DNA of 60,480 nucleotides from Aquisalimonas sp. (lineage in GTDB: Bacteria; Pseudomonadota; Gammaproteobacteria; Nitrococcales; Aquisalimonadaceae), in NCBI RefSeq assembly GCF_007120195.1, contig NZ_SKOG01000001.1, positions 1 to 60,480 of the forward strand, read 5' to 3'. Below are positions 17,199-26,241 of the stretch, one piece after another (the stretch's first letter is position 1; each line of letters opens with the position of its first letter). The position numbers were made by a program, and so were the translations under genes. The notes under the pieces are model-generated. The model ran no database searches. It was not told where the DNA came from and saw only the letters and a program-made list of their open reading frames with translations.

Positions 17199-19250
17199 TC
17201 AGGGCACGTAATCGCCGTGCTCACCGGGCTCATCGCTGTCAAGCAGTCCTTCGAAATCGAACTCCACTTCCAGGTCCACCAGTGGACCGTGCAGGTTCAG
17301 CGGCAGCGTCACGCCGTCCAGGAGCTGCAGCAGCTCCTCGCTCTCGGTCTGGAAACTCTCCACCAGGGTAAGCTCCAGCTTGTAACCCAGCTCGCCGGTC
17401 TTCATGTCCAGGGCGCCCTCCCCAACAACGGAGAAGTGCTCGGACACAGCCTTTGCCGCGGCGTTGTCAAGCTTTCCATTAGCCGCCGTAAATTCGCCGC
17501 TCACCGAGGAAAACACTGTGGACGCGTCCTCGCCGAAGGGTTCCTTGTCCGGACTGCCCAGAGCCTCCGGTACCGCGTCTTCGATCATGTTCTGGAGGTC
17601 GAAGCCGTTGATTGTGCCATCGCGTAGATAGAGCTCGCCTTCGGCTTCGAGAGAGTCGCGTATCTCGGGCCAGCGTAACCCGTTAAACGATCCCCTCCAT
17701 CGTGTGTGTCCCTCGCTGTCGAGAAAGGCCCGCCCGAGCAGGGCTTCAAACGGCTCAGCCAAATTAATCGACTCCAGCCGTTGGTCGAACGAGAATCGAG
17801 GCGACTCATCCGTCAATGTCACTTCCAGTTCCCCGTGGTAATTGCCGCCGTAGAGCGACGCCTGCAGTGGCACGAATTCGAGCGTGTCCCCTTCGGAGTG
17901 AGCCCGCGCGGAGACCTCGGTAAGCTCGAGGCCATTTGTCTTCAGTGCGCCGATCGCCAATGACCCATCCACGCCCATGCCTGCCAGCTCGTCGAGGATC
18001 ACACCCAGCGCGCGTTGCGCCGGCTCCGGGTCAAACTCCTCCCGGCCACCGTACCGGTCCAGATCGACCTGATCGACCGTGATATCGAATTCCCACAGCG
18101 GATCGTCCGCCACTGCGATGGCGGTGTAAGCCTCAAGCCGGGTATCATCCAGCCGCGCGGTCAGGTCGCTGACAGTCAGACGCTTTGTTTCATAACGGAA
18201 GCCTCCCTGCAGATGCAATAGGCCGAGCGCGTCAGGGTCTTTTGTCTCGGGGTCGTCTCCCGTCACCCGGCGAAGTGTCTCCCGCAGCAGGTCGTCGGCG
18301 ACGGTGAAGGTGCCGGTGACTTCTGGTTGGTCCCCATCGTATTGGACCTGCGCCTCCAGCTCAGCGAATAACTGGTGCAATGAAAGGCGAAACCCCGTCA
18401 ACGAGGCAGTTTCAGCGGCCGAATCCAGTTCCAGCAGTGCTTCGATCTCGAGTGGCAGTTTCAGCTGGCCTTCCGCTCCAAGCGTGAGATCCGCTTGCAG
18501 GGCCTTCAGCTCGATTCGGCGCAACGCCATCTCATCATCCAGCTGCACTGCGGCGTCCAGCCTCCCGCGACCCTGCCCGATCCCTCCCAGATCGCCGCTC
18601 CAGTCGGCGCTCAACGTGGCCTCGTGATCTGCCAGCACGTCCTTGGCTAGAAGGTCCCGGAGTTCGAAGTGCCATGGAGGTGCTTCGCCATGTTCCTGGA
18701 AATCAACGCGCACGCCATCGAGCTGTGCGCGGCGCAGACCACTGAAAGTGAGCGCAAACCCGTCCTCTTCCTCATTTCGCGCCTGGATGGTGTCAAGCAA
18801 CTGCCGCCAGTTGCTCGCGCCCTCGCTATCCTGTTCCATGTTGAGGGCCAGTTGACCGGCCCGGACATCTTCCAACACCAGCCGCCCGCGCGCCAGGGAC
18901 ATGGGGCTGATGGCAGCCACGACCTCCCTGGCCTCGGCAAAGGCCGGCGCACGGAAACCTTCCGCATTGGCCAGTGTCACCTTCTCAACCTGGATGGCGG
19001 GCTTGGGCAACAGGGCCAGGGCCACGCCACCCTCGACACGCACGGGATGGCCAACAGCGGCCGTGGCCTGCTGACTGATCTCCACTGTGTAGTCGCTGGG
19101 GTCAAGAAACCACCAAAGGGCGCTGAGCGCCACGCCGCCAAGGAGCAGCACGAGCAACAGTAACAAAGAGAGCTTGCGCAGCAATCCCACCCCGGGGACC
19201 CATATTCGACCAATTGACCCACTGGTGGCGGCGCGCCACTGCACAACCAC
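17199..19250 (-). CDS. AsmA family protein
   Basis: About 683 residues. One N-terminal membrane helix (LSLLLLLVLLLGGVALSALWW) is followed by a long beta-rich periplasmic region; the AsmA signature is visible early (HPVRVEGGVALALLPKPAIQV) and at the C-terminal end (LNLHGPLVDLEVEFDFEG). AsmA-like proteins span the periplasm and are linked to phospholipid transport to the outer membrane. The protein is acidic. GTG 19250 with tggag upstream is taken as start; GTG 19190, closer to the membrane helix, is possible. It lies 39 bases upstream of the flavoprotein gene on the same strand. Confidence 0.87.
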   Translation of the reverse strand: MVVQWRAATSGSIGRIWVPGVGLLRKLSLLLLLVLLLGGVALSALWWFLDPSDYTVEISQQATAAVGHPVRVEGGVALALLPKPAIQVEKVTLANAEGFRAPAFAEAREVVAAISPMSLARGRLVLEDVRAGQLALNMEQDSEGASNWRQLLDTIQARNEEEDGFALTFSGLRRAQLDGVRVDFQEHGEAPPWHFELRDLLAKDVLADHEATLSADWSGDLGGIGQGRGRLDAAVQLDDEMALRRIELKALQADLTLGAEGQLKLPLEIEALLELDSAAETASLTGFRLSLHQLFAELEAQVQYDGDQPEVTGTFTVADDLLRETLRRVTGDDPETKDPDALGLLHLQGGFRYETKRLTVSDLTARLDDTRLEAYTAIAVADDPLWEFDITVDQVDLDRYGGREEFDPEPAQRALGVILDELAGMGVDGSLAIGALKTNGLELTEVSARAHSEGDTLEFVPLQASLYGGNYHGELEVTLTDESPRFSFDQRLESINLAEPFEALLGRAFLDSEGHTRWRGSFNGLRWPEIRDSLEAEGELYLRDGTINGFDLQNMIEDAVPEALGSPDKEPFGEDASTVFSSVSGEFTAANGKLDNAAAKAVSEHFSVVGEGALDMKTGELGYKLELTLVESFQTESEELLQLLDGVTLPLNLHGPLVDLEVEFDFEGLLDSDEPGEHGDYVP

Positions 19251-19416
19251 CGCCGCTCCAGAACGTTATGGTTTACTTACGCACGCGAGCTTGGAAGTGT
19301 TCCATGCGGCTGTGTGTCTTGGTAGGGGATCGGCCCGGCATCAGGGGAAATGATGGAATTTTCCGGCGAGTATCCGGTGACGACGCGGTGGGATTGGCAT
19401 TGCCCCGGGCGACGGA

Positions 19417-20271
19417 TTACTGGAAGTGGTCCAGCAGCTTCTCGCCAATCGAGGCCATCCCACCCTCGTCCAAGGGTCCGACGACAGCGAAGTTTGCCGT
19501 ATCAGACGGGTCACTCCAGTGGTAGATCGAGACGTCGTCTCGTTCAACAAAGGAGCCGGCCGCTTCGTTTGCCGTTGCCGCCGCGTGGATCGTATTGTCC
19601 TCGCCCCGGCGATCGAGGTAATTAAAATGAATGGCGAGCATGTTTCCGTCATCGTCACGATAGACCATCTGCCCCGCAGACCCCTGGGAAGCCGGCAGGG
19701 CACGCCCCCCCACAAAGCGAAAGCCAGCGTCCTCGAGTTCCGGGGCGGAGATCTCCAGCTCCCATTCCTTCTTGAACCATTGACCAAACTCACTGGGGTC
19801 TTTGCTGAGGCCGGCTTCCCTCCACGGGGAATCCTCGCGCGCGTAGAGCGAATACGAGCTGACTGCCTCGTTGAGAAACATTTCCATGGCAAGGTGCCGG
19901 GTTTCCTGCTCCATGATGTGTCCGCGGACCTCCCACCCGGCATAACCGCCAAGAGCAAGAGCGAGCACTGCACTAGCCGCCATGGCCAGCGTGCCACTCA
20001 TGCGGCGGCGGGACCACGCGGAGCGTTTGCCCTCCTCACCACGGTCACCATGCACGGTATCGAGCAAGCGATCCGGGATCGGCTCATCAAGCACATGCGC
20101 GTACGCGCGATGCAGCGCCGCCGACTGAGCCTGATAGGCGCGCACCCGCTCCTCGTCGCCGGGGTTCTCCGCGAGATGCCGCTCGACCTTGCGGCGAGTC
20201 TCGGGGTCAAGCTCACCATCGACGTAGCGATTCAGCGCCTCGTGATCAATTGGCTTGTCCCCGTCGGTCAT
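19417..20271 (-). CDS. Orphan paralogue of the membrane anti-sigma factor
   Basis: 284 residues with the same plan as the product of 10820-11662: cytosolic helical bundle (ALNRYVDGELDPETRRKVE), the shared stretch VLDEPIPDRLL, one membrane helix (about 95-115), and a periplasmic domain with SSYSLYAREDSPWR, EFGQWFKKEWELEIS and FVGGRALPASQG. There is no Zn-binding motif. No sigma gene is adjacent, unlike the first copy. It could bind the same ECF factor, another sigma elsewhere, or have a sigma-independent sensing role. The start ATG 20271 is clear. Confidence 0.82.
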   Translation of the reverse strand: MTDGDKPIDHEALNRYVDGELDPETRRKVERHLAENPGDEERVRAYQAQSAALHRAYAHVLDEPIPDRLLDTVHGDRGEEGKRSAWSRRRMSGTLAMAASAVLALALGGYAGWEVRGHIMEQETRHLAMEMFLNEAVSSYSLYAREDSPWREAGLSKDPSEFGQWFKKEWELEISAPELEDAGFRFVGGRALPASQGSAGQMVYRDDDGNMLAIHFNYLDRRGEDNTIHAAATANEAAGSFVERDDVSIYHWSDPSDTANFAVVGPLDEGGMASIGEKLLDHFQ

Positions 20272-20639
20272 GGCTCACCCAAAACCCCTTATCCACCGTC
20301 ACGCAACCACTCAGTGAGCCGCACGATAAGTTTGCTCCCCGATTTTGGTTACAACATGTCCTCCCAATCCGATTCTCGCACTTGGGCCTTGCGCTTCTCC
20401 TGTCCCGGTATGTCACCGTATGATTAACGTACGCGTCAAGGCCAGGGTTAGTTCCAACCGTGTGAAGCCACCTCCGGCCCCGTTGCAAACGCGTCGAACC
20501 GCCGGGGCCTGGATGCTCCGCCGCGGCCGGTTGCCTGTAGCTGCGTACTCGTAGGAACCGTCGACGACCGTCAAGCGTATGCTATTTTCTGGGCGTCAAA
20601 CTGTTATCCATATCACGGTTTAACAATAGGGGCGGCAGA
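20272..20639. other. Intergenic region between divergent genes
   Basis: 368 bases between the anti-sigma paralogue and the CopD-like gene. I see no open frame with a ribosome site and no clear repeat. It must hold the promoters for both directions. Confidence 0.6.
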
Positions 20640-21083
20640 ATGCTGTGGGTGCTTATTCTGCACGTGATTGCTTTGCTCTTCTGGTCGGCAGCGTTACTTT
20701 ACCTCCCCGCATTGGTGGCAGGCGCAGACGCGCGACAAATCGAGATCGCGGACACCCCCACCCGGCACGCCACCGTGGCGCGCGTGGTTTGTACGCACGT
20801 CGCGACGCCCGCGGCGCTGCTGACAATCACCTCCGGAACGGCCATTTTTCTGCTCAACGCGACGGTTGAGGTCTGGTTGATCGCCAAGCTGACCTTGGTC
20901 GCAGGGCTGGTCGTGTGCCATGTATTGATGGGGGTGCTGATTCTTCGTGCGGAAGGGGAGAGTCACCGGCCGGTGCGACCCTGGTGCTGGCTGCTTGGCG
21001 TTGTGCTGTGTGTGCTCATGACGGCGATCGTCTGGGTGGTCCTGGCGAAACCCTCCCTGGAGGCCTTGCCATGGGCGCCGTGA
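20640..21083 (+). CDS. CopD/HemJ-like small membrane protein
   Basis: 147 residues with four membrane helices (1-22, 48-72, 78-100, 118-140). The opening VLILHVIALLFWSAALLYLPAL has the conserved His near the membrane face as in the CopD/HemJ superfamily, and a second His is in THVATPAALLTI. The family includes copper-uptake CopD and protoporphyrinogen oxidase HemJ. Its place at the head of the oxidase cluster suggests a role in haem or copper supply (inference). Ribosome site aggggcgg precedes ATG 20640. Confidence 0.7.
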   Translation: MLWVLILHVIALLFWSAALLYLPALVAGADARQIEIADTPTRHATVARVVCTHVATPAALLTITSGTAIFLLNATVEVWLIAKLTLVAGLVVCHVLMGVLILRAEGESHRPVRPWCWLLGVVLCVLMTAIVWVVLAKPSLEALPWAP

Positions 21084-21103
21084 ACCCACCCGCCCGTGCT
21101 CGA

Positions 21104-21592
21104 TTACGACGGTTTCGCCCGGGCGTGCTTATCCTTGGCCTGCTCGGTGTCCACGCCCACCGCGTATTCGTACACCAACTGGCCGCCCAGGATACCGGCG
21201 GCAGAGATCAGCACGGCAGTGAGCAGCGAGACGTACAGACCCCACGGCAGAATATACGCAGCCGGCTCGCCGAAGCGCAGCAGCCAGTTAAAGGAGGCGA
21301 GGGAGAGCAGCATGACCGCGACGATCGAGTGGCACCATGCGGTGATGAGACGGCGGATGCGAGCCACGGTGACAAGGTCGATCAGCCCGGCAAGTCCGGA
21401 AATCCAACCGCCCAGCGCGCCGACGCCGGCAAGCCACAGGCCCGCTCTGGCCCAAAAAAAATCGTCGGTGAAAACGTAAGCGATGTCCGTTCCCACCAGC
21501 ATGAGCAGGGCTGCGACGGGGAAATGGATCAACATGGGGTGAATCGGATGGCCGAGAATCGACGCCCTACTGATGATGGGTTCGAGCTGCAT
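21104..21592 (-). CDS. DUF2231 family membrane protein
   Basis: 162 residues with four membrane helices and the DUF2231 hallmark near the N-terminus, ILGHPIHPMLIHFPVA, whose histidines may bind a metal or haem. A central ARIRRLITAWCHS carries another conserved His. Proteins of this family are often encoded with terminal oxidases or c-type cytochromes. The gene is divergent from coxB with only 33 bases between the two starts, and its 3' end is 20 bases from the convergent CopD-like gene. Start ATG 21592 is chosen because homology-like sequence begins at MQLEPIISRAS. Confidence 0.82.
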   Translation of the reverse strand: MQLEPIISRASILGHPIHPMLIHFPVAALLMLVGTDIAYVFTDDFFWARAGLWLAGVGALGGWISGLAGLIDLVTVARIRRLITAWCHSIVAVMLLSLASFNWLLRFGEPAAYILPWGLYVSLLTAVLISAAGILGGQLVYEYAVGVDTEQAKDKHARAKPS

Positions 21593-21625
21593 GGCGCTCC
21601 CTGGAGGGTTGCTGGTGGCCGGGGC

Positions 21626-22348
21626 TTGTTCCCGCGGTTGCTTACCGCAAAGAGCGTAGCCATCTTTGCGCTGTTTATCATCCCCCTGTTGCTCGGCGGA
21701 TGCGCCGGGCCACTGTCGACACTGGATCCGGCCGGCCCTGCCGCCACCGCCGTCGCCTGGCTCTGGTGGGCCATGTTCGCCTTTTCCACTGTGGTGTTGC
21801 TCGCGGTGGTGGTGTTGTGGCTGGTTGCCATGCGCCGGGATCCGGATGGGGTCAGTGAAGAGGCCGCGCGGCGGCTGCAAAACCGGTGGATCGTCGGCGG
21901 CGGGCTCATCTTACCGCTGGCGAGCGTCACCGTGTTGCTGGCTTTCGGAATTCCGGTCGGCCACAACATGCTGCCCGTGGCCGCCGATGGCGAGGATGTA
22001 TTGCGCATCGAAGTCACCGGCCATCAGTGGTGGTGGGAGGTGGAATATCCGGGGAAGGACATTCGCCTTGCGGACGAGCTGCACATTCCGGTCGGCGTCC
22101 CCGTGCATGTGCACGTGACCAGCGAGGACGTCATCCACTCGTTTTGGGTGCCCCGCCTGGGCGGCAAGCTTGATGCGATCCCCGGGCGAGACAACGTATT
22201 GCGCTTAGTCGCCGATGAGCCGGGCACGTATCGCGGCCAGTGCGCGGAGTTTTGCGGGCTCAATCATGCCCATATGGATTTCACACTCGAGGCCCACTCC
22301 CAGGAGGCGTTCGAGGCCTGGCTAGAGGAAGCGCACAGCGATGAGTGA
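21626..22348 (+). CDS. coxB: Cytochrome c oxidase subunit II, lipoprotein type
   Basis: About 240 residues. The N-terminus is a lipoprotein signal with lipobox LLGGC, then two membrane helices (about 40-62 and 80-105), the aromatic patch GHQWWWEVEY and a periplasmic cupredoxin domain with the full CuA site: His in SEDVIHSFWVP and C-x3-C-x3-H-x2-M in CAEFCGLNHAHM. There is no fused cytochrome c domain. It takes electrons from cytochrome c and passes them to subunit I. No ATG fits; TTG 21626 or TTG 21638 is the likely start. It overlaps coxA by eight bases. Confidence 0.9.
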   Translation: MFPRLLTAKSVAIFALFIIPLLLGGCAGPLSTLDPAGPAATAVAWLWWAMFAFSTVVLLAVVVLWLVAMRRDPDGVSEEAARRLQNRWIVGGGLILPLASVTVLLAFGIPVGHNMLPVAADGEDVLRIEVTGHQWWWEVEYPGKDIRLADELHIPVGVPVHVHVTSEDVIHSFWVPRLGGKLDAIPGRDNVLRLVADEPGTYRGQCAEFCGLNHAHMDFTLEAHSQEAFEAWLEEAHSDE

Positions 22349-24857
22349 CGCACGCACCGAGGAGGGGGGCACGCTGGAACAGCGCTTCGAGCGTGTCTGG
22401 TCGAATCTGCCGGGCTGGGGAACGCTCGCGGCAGTGAACCATACCTCACTCGGTCTGCGCTTCATGGTCACGGGGGTGGTGTTTTTCCTGATCGGCGGGC
22501 TGCTCGCGATGCTGGTGCGCACCCAGCTCGCGTTGCCGGAACAGGAGATCATCTCGGCGGACGTCTACAACCAGATCTTCACCATGCACGGCACGGTGAT
22601 GATGTTTCTGTTCGCCATTCCCATCCTGGAAGGCCTGGCGATCTACATGATCCCCAAATTCATTGGTGCCCGGGACCTGGTGTTCCCGCGTATCACCTCG
22701 CTTGGCTACTACTGCTATCTCTTCGGCGGCCTGATTATCGCGTCCAGCCTGGTGCTGGGCGAGGCGCCGGACTCTGGCTGGTTCATGTACACGCCGCTGA
22801 GTGGCTCCGCGTACGCGCCGGGCCCGGGGTCGGACTTCTGGCTGCTCGGCGTTACCTTTGTCGAGATCTCCGCCATGGCGGCGGGCATCGAGCTGACGGT
22901 CTCCATTCTTCGCACCCGTTCCAACGGAATGTCGCTGCGCCGCATGCCGATCTTCTGCTGGTACATCCTGGCAATGGCGCTGATGATCGTCTTCGGTTTC
23001 CCGCCGCTGATTCTCGCAAGCATCCTTCTGGAGCTCGAGCGGGCTGTGGGAATGCCGTTTTTTGATGTGGCCGGGGGAGGGGATCCGGTCCTCTGGCAGC
23101 ACCTCTTCTGGCTGTTCGGCCACCCGGACGTCTACATCATCTTTCTACCGGCGGCGGGGATCGTCTCCACACTCATTCCCGTATTTTCTCAGCGACCCAT
23201 CGTTGGCTACCGCTGGCTCGTGCTCGCCATCATCGTCACGGCGTTTATCAGTTTCGGTCTGTGGGTCCACCACATGTTCACCATCGGCATCCCCAAGCTC
23301 GCCCAGTCGTTCTTCTCGGTGGCCAGCATGCTGGTGGCAGTGCCCACGGCGATCCAGATATTCGCCTGGCTGGCCACCCTGTGGACCGGGCGGGTGATCT
23401 ACAGCCTGCCCATGCTGTGGATTTTCGGCTTTCTCGTTGTATTCGTGGCCGGTGGGCTGACCGGTGTCATGCTTGCCCTGGTGCCGTTTAACTGGCAGGT
23501 GCATGACACCCACTTCGTCGTCGCTCACCTCCATTACGTGCTCGTCGGCGGCATGCTGTTTCCCCTGATCGCAGGCTTCTACTACTGGTTGCCGCACTGG
23601 TCCGGACGGATGCCTTCGGCCGCGCTCGGTCGTTGGGGTTTCTGGCTAACGTTCATCGGCTTCAACGTCACGTTCCTGCTCATGCACCTGACCGGGCTGC
23701 TGGGTATGCCGCGGCGGGTGTATACCTACGAGGCCGGGTTGGGATGGGACTGGCTCAACCTGCTGTCCTCCGTGGGTGGCTTTATCATGGCCGCCGGGGT
23801 GGCGATGATTCTCCTCGACATTGCCCTGCACTTCCGCTTCGGGCGACCGGCCCCGCGTAACCCGTGGAATGCGGATACGCTCGAATGGGCGACAGATACA
23901 CCGCCGGGTTCTTACAATTTCGTCAGTCTTCCGGATGTGCGTACCCGCCACCCCCTCTGGGAACACCCGGAGCTGCCTGAGACCATCGCGGCTGGTGAGC
24001 ACGGTTTGGCGAGAATTGATCACGGGCGCCGCGAAACCTACGGCTCGGATGCGGTCACCGGCAAGGTCAGGGAGGTCATCCATTTGCCCTCCAATTCCTG
24101 GTTGCCGTTACTGGCGGCCTTATCCCTCGCGGTGGTGTGCATTGCACTGCTGGTACGTGTTTACCCCGTTGCGGCCCTCGGCGCCGCCGGCGCGATGGTT
24201 TTCTTGCTGCGCTGGAGCTGGGTCAATGGGGCTCACCCCCAGGCCGCACCACTTAAGGACAATGAGCCGCACCAGCCGCCCCTCCACTCGCGGACCTGCG
24301 ACGGTCCCGGACTCTGGGGCATGGTGGTCACGTTGCTTGCAAACGGCACGCTTTATGTGTCGCTGATTTTCGGCTGGCTGTATCTGTGGACGGCCTCGCC
24401 CGGGTGGTCCGTCCCCGAGGGACAGCAGATTCCCCTTGTGCCGCTGATCGGCAGCGGTGTTTTGCTCACCCTCACGGTTTTGTTTTACCACCGAGTGGTT
24501 GAGCGCCTCAGGGGGCGGGATGCCACGGGGCTACAGGGGAAACTCTGGGGCGTGTCGATACTGGGGGGGGCGCACGTGGCGTTGCTGGTTTGGGTGCAGA
24601 TGAGCGCCGCGTTGAGCCCGACGGAACTGGCGCATGACGCCTTGCTTCTTGTCATGCTGATCTATCTCTTTATTCACGGTGGCCTCGCGGTGATTCTCAG
24701 TGTGCTTCAGGCCGTGCGGGTGCGGCTTGGATATATCAATTCCGCTCTCCCCTATGAACCCGTCGTCCTGCGCCCGTTCTGGGTCTACACGCTGGGTGTG
24801 TTCTGGGTGAGTTTTGCCGTGTTTATTCTGCTCCCCATGGCCTGGGGAGGCGCATGA
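22341..24857 (+). CDS. coxA: Cytochrome c oxidase subunit I fused to subunit III
   Basis: 838 residues. Residues 1-560 are a haem-copper oxidase subunit I with low-spin haem and CuB ligands visible: MHGTVMM, FGHPDVY (His261, Tyr265), HHMFT and VVAHLHYVL. A linker is followed by a subunit III-like part (about 585-838, with DGPGLWGMVVTLLANGTLYVSLIFGWLY pieces and a C-terminal helix hairpin). Such I/III fusions are known in caa3-type oxidases. The enzyme reduces oxygen to water and pumps protons. The proton-donor glutamate of the usual GHPEVY motif is Asp263 here. Overlaps at both ends show translational coupling to neighbours. Confidence 0.92.
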   Translation: MSDARTEEGGTLEQRFERVWSNLPGWGTLAAVNHTSLGLRFMVTGVVFFLIGGLLAMLVRTQLALPEQEIISADVYNQIFTMHGTVMMFLFAIPILEGLAIYMIPKFIGARDLVFPRITSLGYYCYLFGGLIIASSLVLGEAPDSGWFMYTPLSGSAYAPGPGSDFWLLGVTFVEISAMAAGIELTVSILRTRSNGMSLRRMPIFCWYILAMALMIVFGFPPLILASILLELERAVGMPFFDVAGGGDPVLWQHLFWLFGHPDVYIIFLPAAGIVSTLIPVFSQRPIVGYRWLVLAIIVTAFISFGLWVHHMFTIGIPKLAQSFFSVASMLVAVPTAIQIFAWLATLWTGRVIYSLPMLWIFGFLVVFVAGGLTGVMLALVPFNWQVHDTHFVVAHLHYVLVGGMLFPLIAGFYYWLPHWSGRMPSAALGRWGFWLTFIGFNVTFLLMHLTGLLGMPRRVYTYEAGLGWDWLNLLSSVGGFIMAAGVAMILLDIALHFRFGRPAPRNPWNADTLEWATDTPPGSYNFVSLPDVRTRHPLWEHPELPETIAAGEHGLARIDHGRRETYGSDAVTGKVREVIHLPSNSWLPLLAALSLAVVCIALLVRVYPVAALGAAGAMVFLLRWSWVNGAHPQAAPLKDNEPHQPPLHSRTCDGPGLWGMVVTLLANGTLYVSLIFGWLYLWTASPGWSVPEGQQIPLVPLIGSGVLLTLTVLFYHRVVERLRGRDATGLQGKLWGVSILGGAHVALLVWVQMSAALSPTELAHDALLLVMLIYLFIHGGLAVILSVLQAVRVRLGYINSALPYEPVVLRPFWVYTLGVFWVSFAVFILLPMAWGGA

Positions 24858-25201
24858 TGCTCTCGCCGACGCATCCGTTTCAGCTGGTCCTGGGACTGGT
24901 CATCTGGAGTGTCTGGTTTGTCGCGCTGTACGGCGGGCTCTCCGTGGGGTGTGCCGTGGCGCCGCCGGACCCGGCGGCAGGTGCTCTGACATGGCTCAAC
25001 GCCCTTCTGCTGCTCCTGACGCTTGCGACGACCCTGCTGCTGGTGCACTGGACGCTGCGTTGCTGGCGCGGTGCATCCGAAGCGGGAGGGGGGACCGTGA
25101 AGCGTTTCCTCACCTGGGTTGCCAGTGGTGTCCATCTGACCGCGGCCGGGGCCACGCTCGCGGTCGGCCTACCGGTGATCGTATTCCCCCCATGCGTCTA
25201 G
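24854..25201 (+). CDS. Small membrane protein of the oxidase operon
   Basis: 115 residues with three hydrophobic segments (about 10-32, 45-66, 88-112). Its ATG overlaps the coxA stop (ATGA) and its 3' end overlaps ctaG by ten bases, so it belongs to the operon. I cannot assign it to a named family; by position it may be a small oxidase subunit (subunit IV-like) or an assembly factor. Its stop codon lies in ctagtgccctg, which matches the CTAG repeat half-site, possibly by chance. Confidence 0.7.
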   Translation: MMLSPTHPFQLVLGLVIWSVWFVALYGGLSVGCAVAPPDPAAGALTWLNALLLLLTLATTLLLVHWTLRCWRGASEAGGGTVKRFLTWVASGVHLTAAGATLAVGLPVIVFPPCV

Positions 25202-26100
25202 TGCCCTGGCCCACAGGCTCGGACCACTCAGTGTGGGACAGAACGCAACGTCCGGCATATGCGTCACGGCTGGCCAGCGTGGCCTTACTGTCCTTGATGC
25301 CCTTCCAGTCGGCACTGGCCCATAATCCCTTGACAAGCCGGGGTCAGGATCAGGCAGCCGGTCTACTGGGCGCTGTATTGCTCGCGTTGTTCTGGGTCGC
25401 TTACTTGCGCGGTTCGCGCAGGCGTCTGCCTACCCTCCCGGCAGCATCCCTTTTCCATGCAACGACACTCCTCTGCGCGCTGGCTCTGTTCGGCCCGCTG
25501 GATGACTGGGCCCAGGCCAGCACCGCCGCCCATATGGTGCAGCACATGCTGCTGATAGTTGTCATTGCACCACTGTGGGTGCTGAGTCGTCCGCTACCGC
25601 AAATCGCCGCTGGCGCAGGGCGCATGCTCATCGGCATTTGGGGGCCCATCTTGCGCCTGGTCGGGCGCCCCATGGTGACTGCGTATCTGCACGGCGTTGC
25701 AATCTGGTTCTGGCACACCCCCTATTTCTACATGGTGGCGGTCAATAACCCCTGGTGGCATGCAGCGGAGCATGCGTGCTTTGTAGTGACGGCCGGGGTG
25801 TTCTGGTGGGCTGTGCTGAAGAGCAGCGAACGCAATGCACCTTGGGCGTTGCTTGCGTTGCTCCTGACGCTGATGCATACGGGGTTCCTGGGCGCTGTGC
25901 TCACATTCGCCGAGGCGCCGATGTATGGGGAAGCACGCGGCCTGCAGGACCAGCAACTGGCGGGGTTGATCATGTGGGTTGTCGGGGGCATCCCGTATAT
26001 CCTCGCTTCCGCCTGGGTCGGTGCGCGCTGGTATCGCCAAATGCAACGACGCATGGACGCGGCGGGCCAAGGCCGCGGCGGTTGGGAAAACCGGGGCTAA
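25192..26100 (+). CDS. ctaG: Cytochrome c oxidase assembly protein CtaG (caa3 type)
   Basis: 302 residues. Seven or so membrane helices with the Caa3_CtaG signature: HMVQHMLLIVVIAPLWVLS, WFWHTPYFYMVAVNNPWWH, EHACFVVTAGVFWW and the late LQDQQLAGLIMWVVGG. These histidine-rich helices probably deliver copper to the CuB or CuA site. It is distinct from the single-helix CtaG/Cox11. The start ATG 25192 overlaps the previous gene, and it closes the oxidase operon. Confidence 0.88.
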   Translation: MRLVPWPTGSDHSVWDRTQRPAYASRLASVALLSLMPFQSALAHNPLTSRGQDQAAGLLGAVLLALFWVAYLRGSRRRLPTLPAASLFHATTLLCALALFGPLDDWAQASTAAHMVQHMLLIVVIAPLWVLSRPLPQIAAGAGRMLIGIWGPILRLVGRPMVTAYLHGVAIWFWHTPYFYMVAVNNPWWHAAEHACFVVTAGVFWWAVLKSSERNAPWALLALLLTLMHTGFLGAVLTFAEAPMYGEARGLQDQQLAGLIMWVVGGIPYILASAWVGARWYRQMQRRMDAAGQGRGGWENRG

Positions 26101-26241
26101 CCCTTGTAGCCTTGAAAGCCGTCTGGGCGGGCGGTAGGGACTGGGCCCAGGGCCTCCGCAGGAGCTGGAATGGCGGGAGCAGGGGCAGCCTGGACGGCGG
26201 CGCGTGCGCCGCATCGGTTCTCCCTGCGCCGTGTCGGGACC

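Noticed and set aside
25198-25212. ctagtgccctg as a true CTAG repeat copy
   Set aside because: Eleven bases match, but the site is inside the overlap of two coding genes and the match stops there, so chance is likely.
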